Notes under the pieces: model-generated
What the model saw: only the letters and a program-made list of their open reading frames with translations
Database searches by the model: none
Told to the model about the DNA's origin: nothing
Shown: positions 6,393 through 8,748 of the stretch, piece by piece
Layout: each line of letters begins with the position of its first letter
How positions within the stretch are numbered: position 1 is the first letter of the stretch
From: Wenzhouxiangella sp.
Lineage (GTDB): Bacteria; Pseudomonadota; Gammaproteobacteria; Xanthomonadales; Wenzhouxiangellaceae
DNA: 8,748 bases
Assembly: GCA_007121485.1 (NCBI GenBank)
Contig: SKKM01000078.1
Coordinates: 1-8,748, forward strand
Reading direction: 5' to 3'
Translations under genes and position numbers: made by a program

Positions 6393-6400
6393 CTGAAGCA

Positions 6401-8748
6401 TTGAAATCAGAGCTTGGAGCGGGACTGATCGGGGCGCTGCTGCTCCTGTCCGTGGCAAACGCTGCCCACGGCGCGCTCGACTTCCACCCCGTTTTTCGCA
6501 TCATGGACGTGCCGTCTGGCTTGCCCGACCAGTACGTCGAAGCCATTGTCCAGGACGTTCACGGTTACGTCTGGATCGGCACCCGCGGCGGGCTGGTGCG
6601 CCATGAGGGCCGCGAGCTGAATCTCCTGCCGCGCGACCCCGAGCACCCGGATGCCTTGCCCGACAACAACGTCATGAGCCTGCACGCCCACAGCGACGGC
6701 ATGGTGTGGGCCGGTGTGGCGGGCGCTGGAGCCGTGGAAATCGGGCCGGACCTGGTTCCCCGCCGCCATCTGGCGCCGGAGTCGAGCGGCGGCGTGCTGC
6801 CTCAGGGTCACATCTGGTCGATGGCCGAGGACTGCCAGGGTCGGCTCTGGTTCGCGTTCATGCGCGGCGGCGTGGCGCGCTTCGATCCCGAGTCGGAGCA
6901 GCTTCTGAGCGTTCCGCAGGAGGAGGAATCCGGCCTGACGCCGGAAGGGTTCCAGACCAAGATCGTTGTGGACCGCGAGTGCCGGGTGTGGCTGGCCCAG
7001 TCGCATCGGCTGAGCCTGATGGAACCCGACAGCGATCAGCCGCGCTTCGTCGAGGTGCTGCCCGGTGGCCCGGACAGCGGCGGTATCTTCCTGACCATGC
7101 TGGACCACAGCGAGTTGGGCATGCTGGCCGGGCGTGGTCAGGCACTGCTCGCCCTGGCCGAGGGCGACAGCGCGGGCTTCGGCGCGGTCGCACGGGAATT
7201 GGCCAGCCTGGACGGCCTGGTGGTTGGCCTGGCCGAGCTCCCCGATGGCCGCGTCGTGGTCAGCACGACGCAGGGTCTGAACTTCTTCGACCCGGCCACC
7301 GGCTACATGGAACAAATCCACGCGCGCCCGGATTTGCCTTACGGCTTGCCCAGCAATGCGCTCAGTGGGGCATCGCTGGTTGACCGCGAAGGCGGAGTCT
7401 GGCTCGGCGTCTCGCAGAGCGGCCTGGTCTACCTGCCGCCCGAGCACGGAGTTTTCGCCCGCCTGCACCGGGGCTTCCAGGCTGACGCCGATGCCATCAT
7501 GGAGCACGTCAACATACTCAGCCCTGCATCGGCAGACACCGGTTTCTGGGTAGGCGCCCGAGCGGGTGCGCAGCGGGTCGATCCCGCTGCGGGTGCGATC
7601 GTGCATGCGCGCGAGTTCTTTCCAGACTTCCCGCCTGATCCAATGAATCGCCTGTTCAACGGTTTCTGGGAGCGGCCTGACGGCCTGGTCGTGCTCGAGC
7701 TGGGCAGCATGTGGTGGCTCCGTTCCCAGCCCGACCAGAGCGACACCGTGCTGCACCGGTCCGAACTGGACAACACCAACCTGAATTTCCTGCATCCGGA
7801 TGAGCCGCAGTCGGTATGGGTCGGCACCTCGACCCAGGGCCTCCTGCACTACGACCTGCCCAGCCGCGAATGGCGCCGTTATGGACCGGATCAGCCGTCT
7901 CCGCTGACGCTACCGGAAGCGTCCCCGCGGCTGATGATTCGCGATCCTTCCAACCGGCTCATTCTTGCCGGCACGCGCACCCTGTACCGCTATGACCGTG
8001 AGTATGGATTTTCCCCCATCGCCGACATCGCGCAGGGCAGCATCAGCCACCTGGGCTTCGCCCCCGACCGCAGCCTGTGGGTGGCCAAGAACGCGGGCCT
8101 TGGCCAGTGGCGCTGGGACGGTGAGCAGGCCGAGCATGTGCGCGATCATGACATCGCGACGCTGGTCGAACGGGCCAGCCTGAGGGCGGTGTTCCCGGTG
8201 CGCGAGGACGAAATCTGGCTGGTGCTGAGCAGCGGTGTGGCGCGACTGAACCCGCAGACGGGACAGACCCGCCTGTTCACCCGTTCCGACGGCCTGGCGC
8301 CGGACGAGTTTCGGCCGCGGGCCAGCATGCGCCTGCCGGACGGCCGCATCGTGATTGGCGGCAACCGGGGCCTGGTGTTCGTCAACCCGGACCAGGTTCG
8401 CGATGATCCGGTTCAGCCGCCGGTGCACCTGAGCCGCGTCAACGCCGGCGAACTCGACCAGGTGCTCGTACCCGGCAACCGTGCGCCGCTGAGACTGCAG
8501 TGGCACCAGAATGCCGTGCGTTTCGAGTTTTCGGCCCTGACCTTCGTTGCGCCCGAACGGGTGCGCTACCGCGTCCGTCTGCATGGCTGGGACGATGACT
8601 GGGTCGAACTGGGTGAGCTGGGGCGGATGTATTACAGCAACCTTCGGTCCGGCGCCTACCGCTTCGAGGTGCAGGCGGCGACCGATGCGGGTCGCTGGAC
8701 CGAAAACGGCGACAGCATCGTCATCGAGCTGGAACCGCCGCCATGGGC
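6401..8748 (+). CDS. Two-component-regulator propeller / Y_Y_Y domain sensor protein (C-terminus outside window)
   Basis: At least 782 residues, open at the window end. TTG 6401 gives a signal peptide (MKSELGAGLI then a Leu-rich core, cleavage after ANA at about 21); TTG 6368 is an alternative. The periplasmic part is built of Reg_prop-like blades, seen as repeats of 'hydrophobic-DxxGxxW-(I/V)G(T)-xxGL'. Clear ones are AIVQDVHGYVWIGTRGGL (48-65), IWSMAEDCQGRLWFAF, LVDREGGVWLGVSQSGL, VWVGTSTQGLLHYD and MRLPDGRIVIGGNRGL. I count about 14, consistent with two seven-bladed propellers. A Y_Y_Y domain follows from about residue 704 (NAVRFEFSALTFVAPE, then YYSNLRSGAYRFEVQAATD). The visible sequence stops just where a membrane helix normally follows. 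In this family the output is a histidine kinase (sometimes a hybrid with an AraC-type DNA-binding domain) or GGDEF; it cannot be told here. Ligands in studied members are often glycans. Confidence 0.88.
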   Translation, partial: MKSELGAGLIGALLLLSVANAAHGALDFHPVFRIMDVPSGLPDQYVEAIVQDVHGYVWIGTRGGLVRHEGRELNLLPRDPEHPDALPDNNVMSLHAHSDGMVWAGVAGAGAVEIGPDLVPRRHLAPESSGGVLPQGHIWSMAEDCQGRLWFAFMRGGVARFDPESEQLLSVPQEEESGLTPEGFQTKIVVDRECRVWLAQSHRLSLMEPDSDQPRFVEVLPGGPDSGGIFLTMLDHSELGMLAGRGQALLALAEGDSAGFGAVARELASLDGLVVGLAELPDGRVVVSTTQGLNFFDPATGYMEQIHARPDLPYGLPSNALSGASLVDREGGVWLGVSQSGLVYLPPEHGVFARLHRGFQADADAIMEHVNILSPASADTGFWVGARAGAQRVDPAAGAIVHAREFFPDFPPDPMNRLFNGFWERPDGLVVLELGSMWWLRSQPDQSDTVLHRSELDNTNLNFLHPDEPQSVWVGTSTQGLLHYDLPSREWRRYGPDQPSPLTLPEASPRLMIRDPSNRLILAGTRTLYRYDREYGFSPIADIAQGSISHLGFAPDRSLWVAKNAGLGQWRWDGEQAEHVRDHDIATLVERASLRAVFPVREDEIWLVLSSGVARLNPQTGQTRLFTRSDGLAPDEFRPRASMRLPDGRIVIGGNRGLVFVNPDQVRDDPVQPPVHLSRVNAGELDQVLVPGNRAPLRLQWHQNAVRFEFSALTFVAPERVRYRVRLHGWDDDWVELGELGRMYYSNLRSGAYRFEVQAATDAGRWTENGDSIVIELEPPPW

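Noticed and set aside
6407..7849. A 480-codon open frame on the minus strand
   Set aside because: It is antisense to the propeller sensor, whose blades are readable on the plus strand. The minus-strand product shows no domain pattern.
1..8748. Search for CRISPR arrays, tRNA or rRNA genes, insertion sequences and phage-type genes
   Set aside because: No regularly spaced direct repeats, cloverleaf-like sequences, transposase motifs or terminal inverted repeats were seen by eye on either strand.

Overview
The window is GC-rich, densely coding bacterial DNA. It holds a recognisable 'TonB2-type' energy-transduction operon, and the family mix points to a gammaproteobacterium (inference from gene order and protein families; no rRNA or other taxonomic marker is present). 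The order DUF3450 protein, long TtpC-like ExbB homologue, ExbB, ExbD, TonB, TPR protein is the one known from the TonB2 clusters of Vibrio, Shewanella and relatives.

Layout: (1) 1-313, minus strand: the N-terminal part of a protein that leaves the window, tentatively a 2OG-Fe(II)-oxygenase-like protein. (2) 314-611: divergent intergenic region with a candidate promoter (about 498-527) for the rightward operon. (3) 612-6262, plus strand: a compact six-gene operon encoding a secreted coiled-coil DUF3450 protein, a TtpC-like ExbB homologue with a periplasmic coiled coil, an ExbB-ExbD fusion protein, a separate ExbD, a short TonB and a secreted TPR protein. Gaps run from a 1-base overlap to about 64 bases. 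(4) 6315-6345: a strong intrinsic terminator. (5) 6401-8748, plus strand, open at the window end: a TTG-started periplasmic two-propeller sensor (about 14 Reg_prop-like blades plus a Y_Y_Y domain) whose transmembrane and output part lies outside.

How the genes work together: the ExbB/ExbD proteins should form a proton-motive-force-driven inner-membrane motor that energises TonB. TonB then reaches across the periplasm to TonB-dependent outer-membrane transporters. The DUF3450, TtpC-like and TPR proteins are the accessory periplasmic or bridging parts of this system type. The propeller sensor resembles periplasmic ligand sensors that control uptake or degradation loci; a link to the TonB operon is only inferred from adjacency.

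The most notable feature is the in-frame fusion of a complete ExbB to a complete ExbD, followed by a second free ExbD. The fusion is topologically sensible but hard to square with the unequal ExbB:ExbD stoichiometry known from E. coli. Also of interest: neither ExbB-type protein has the E. coli ExbB Glu176-equivalent residue (Arg in one, Gln in the other), while both Thr148/Thr181 equivalents are kept at identical spacing.
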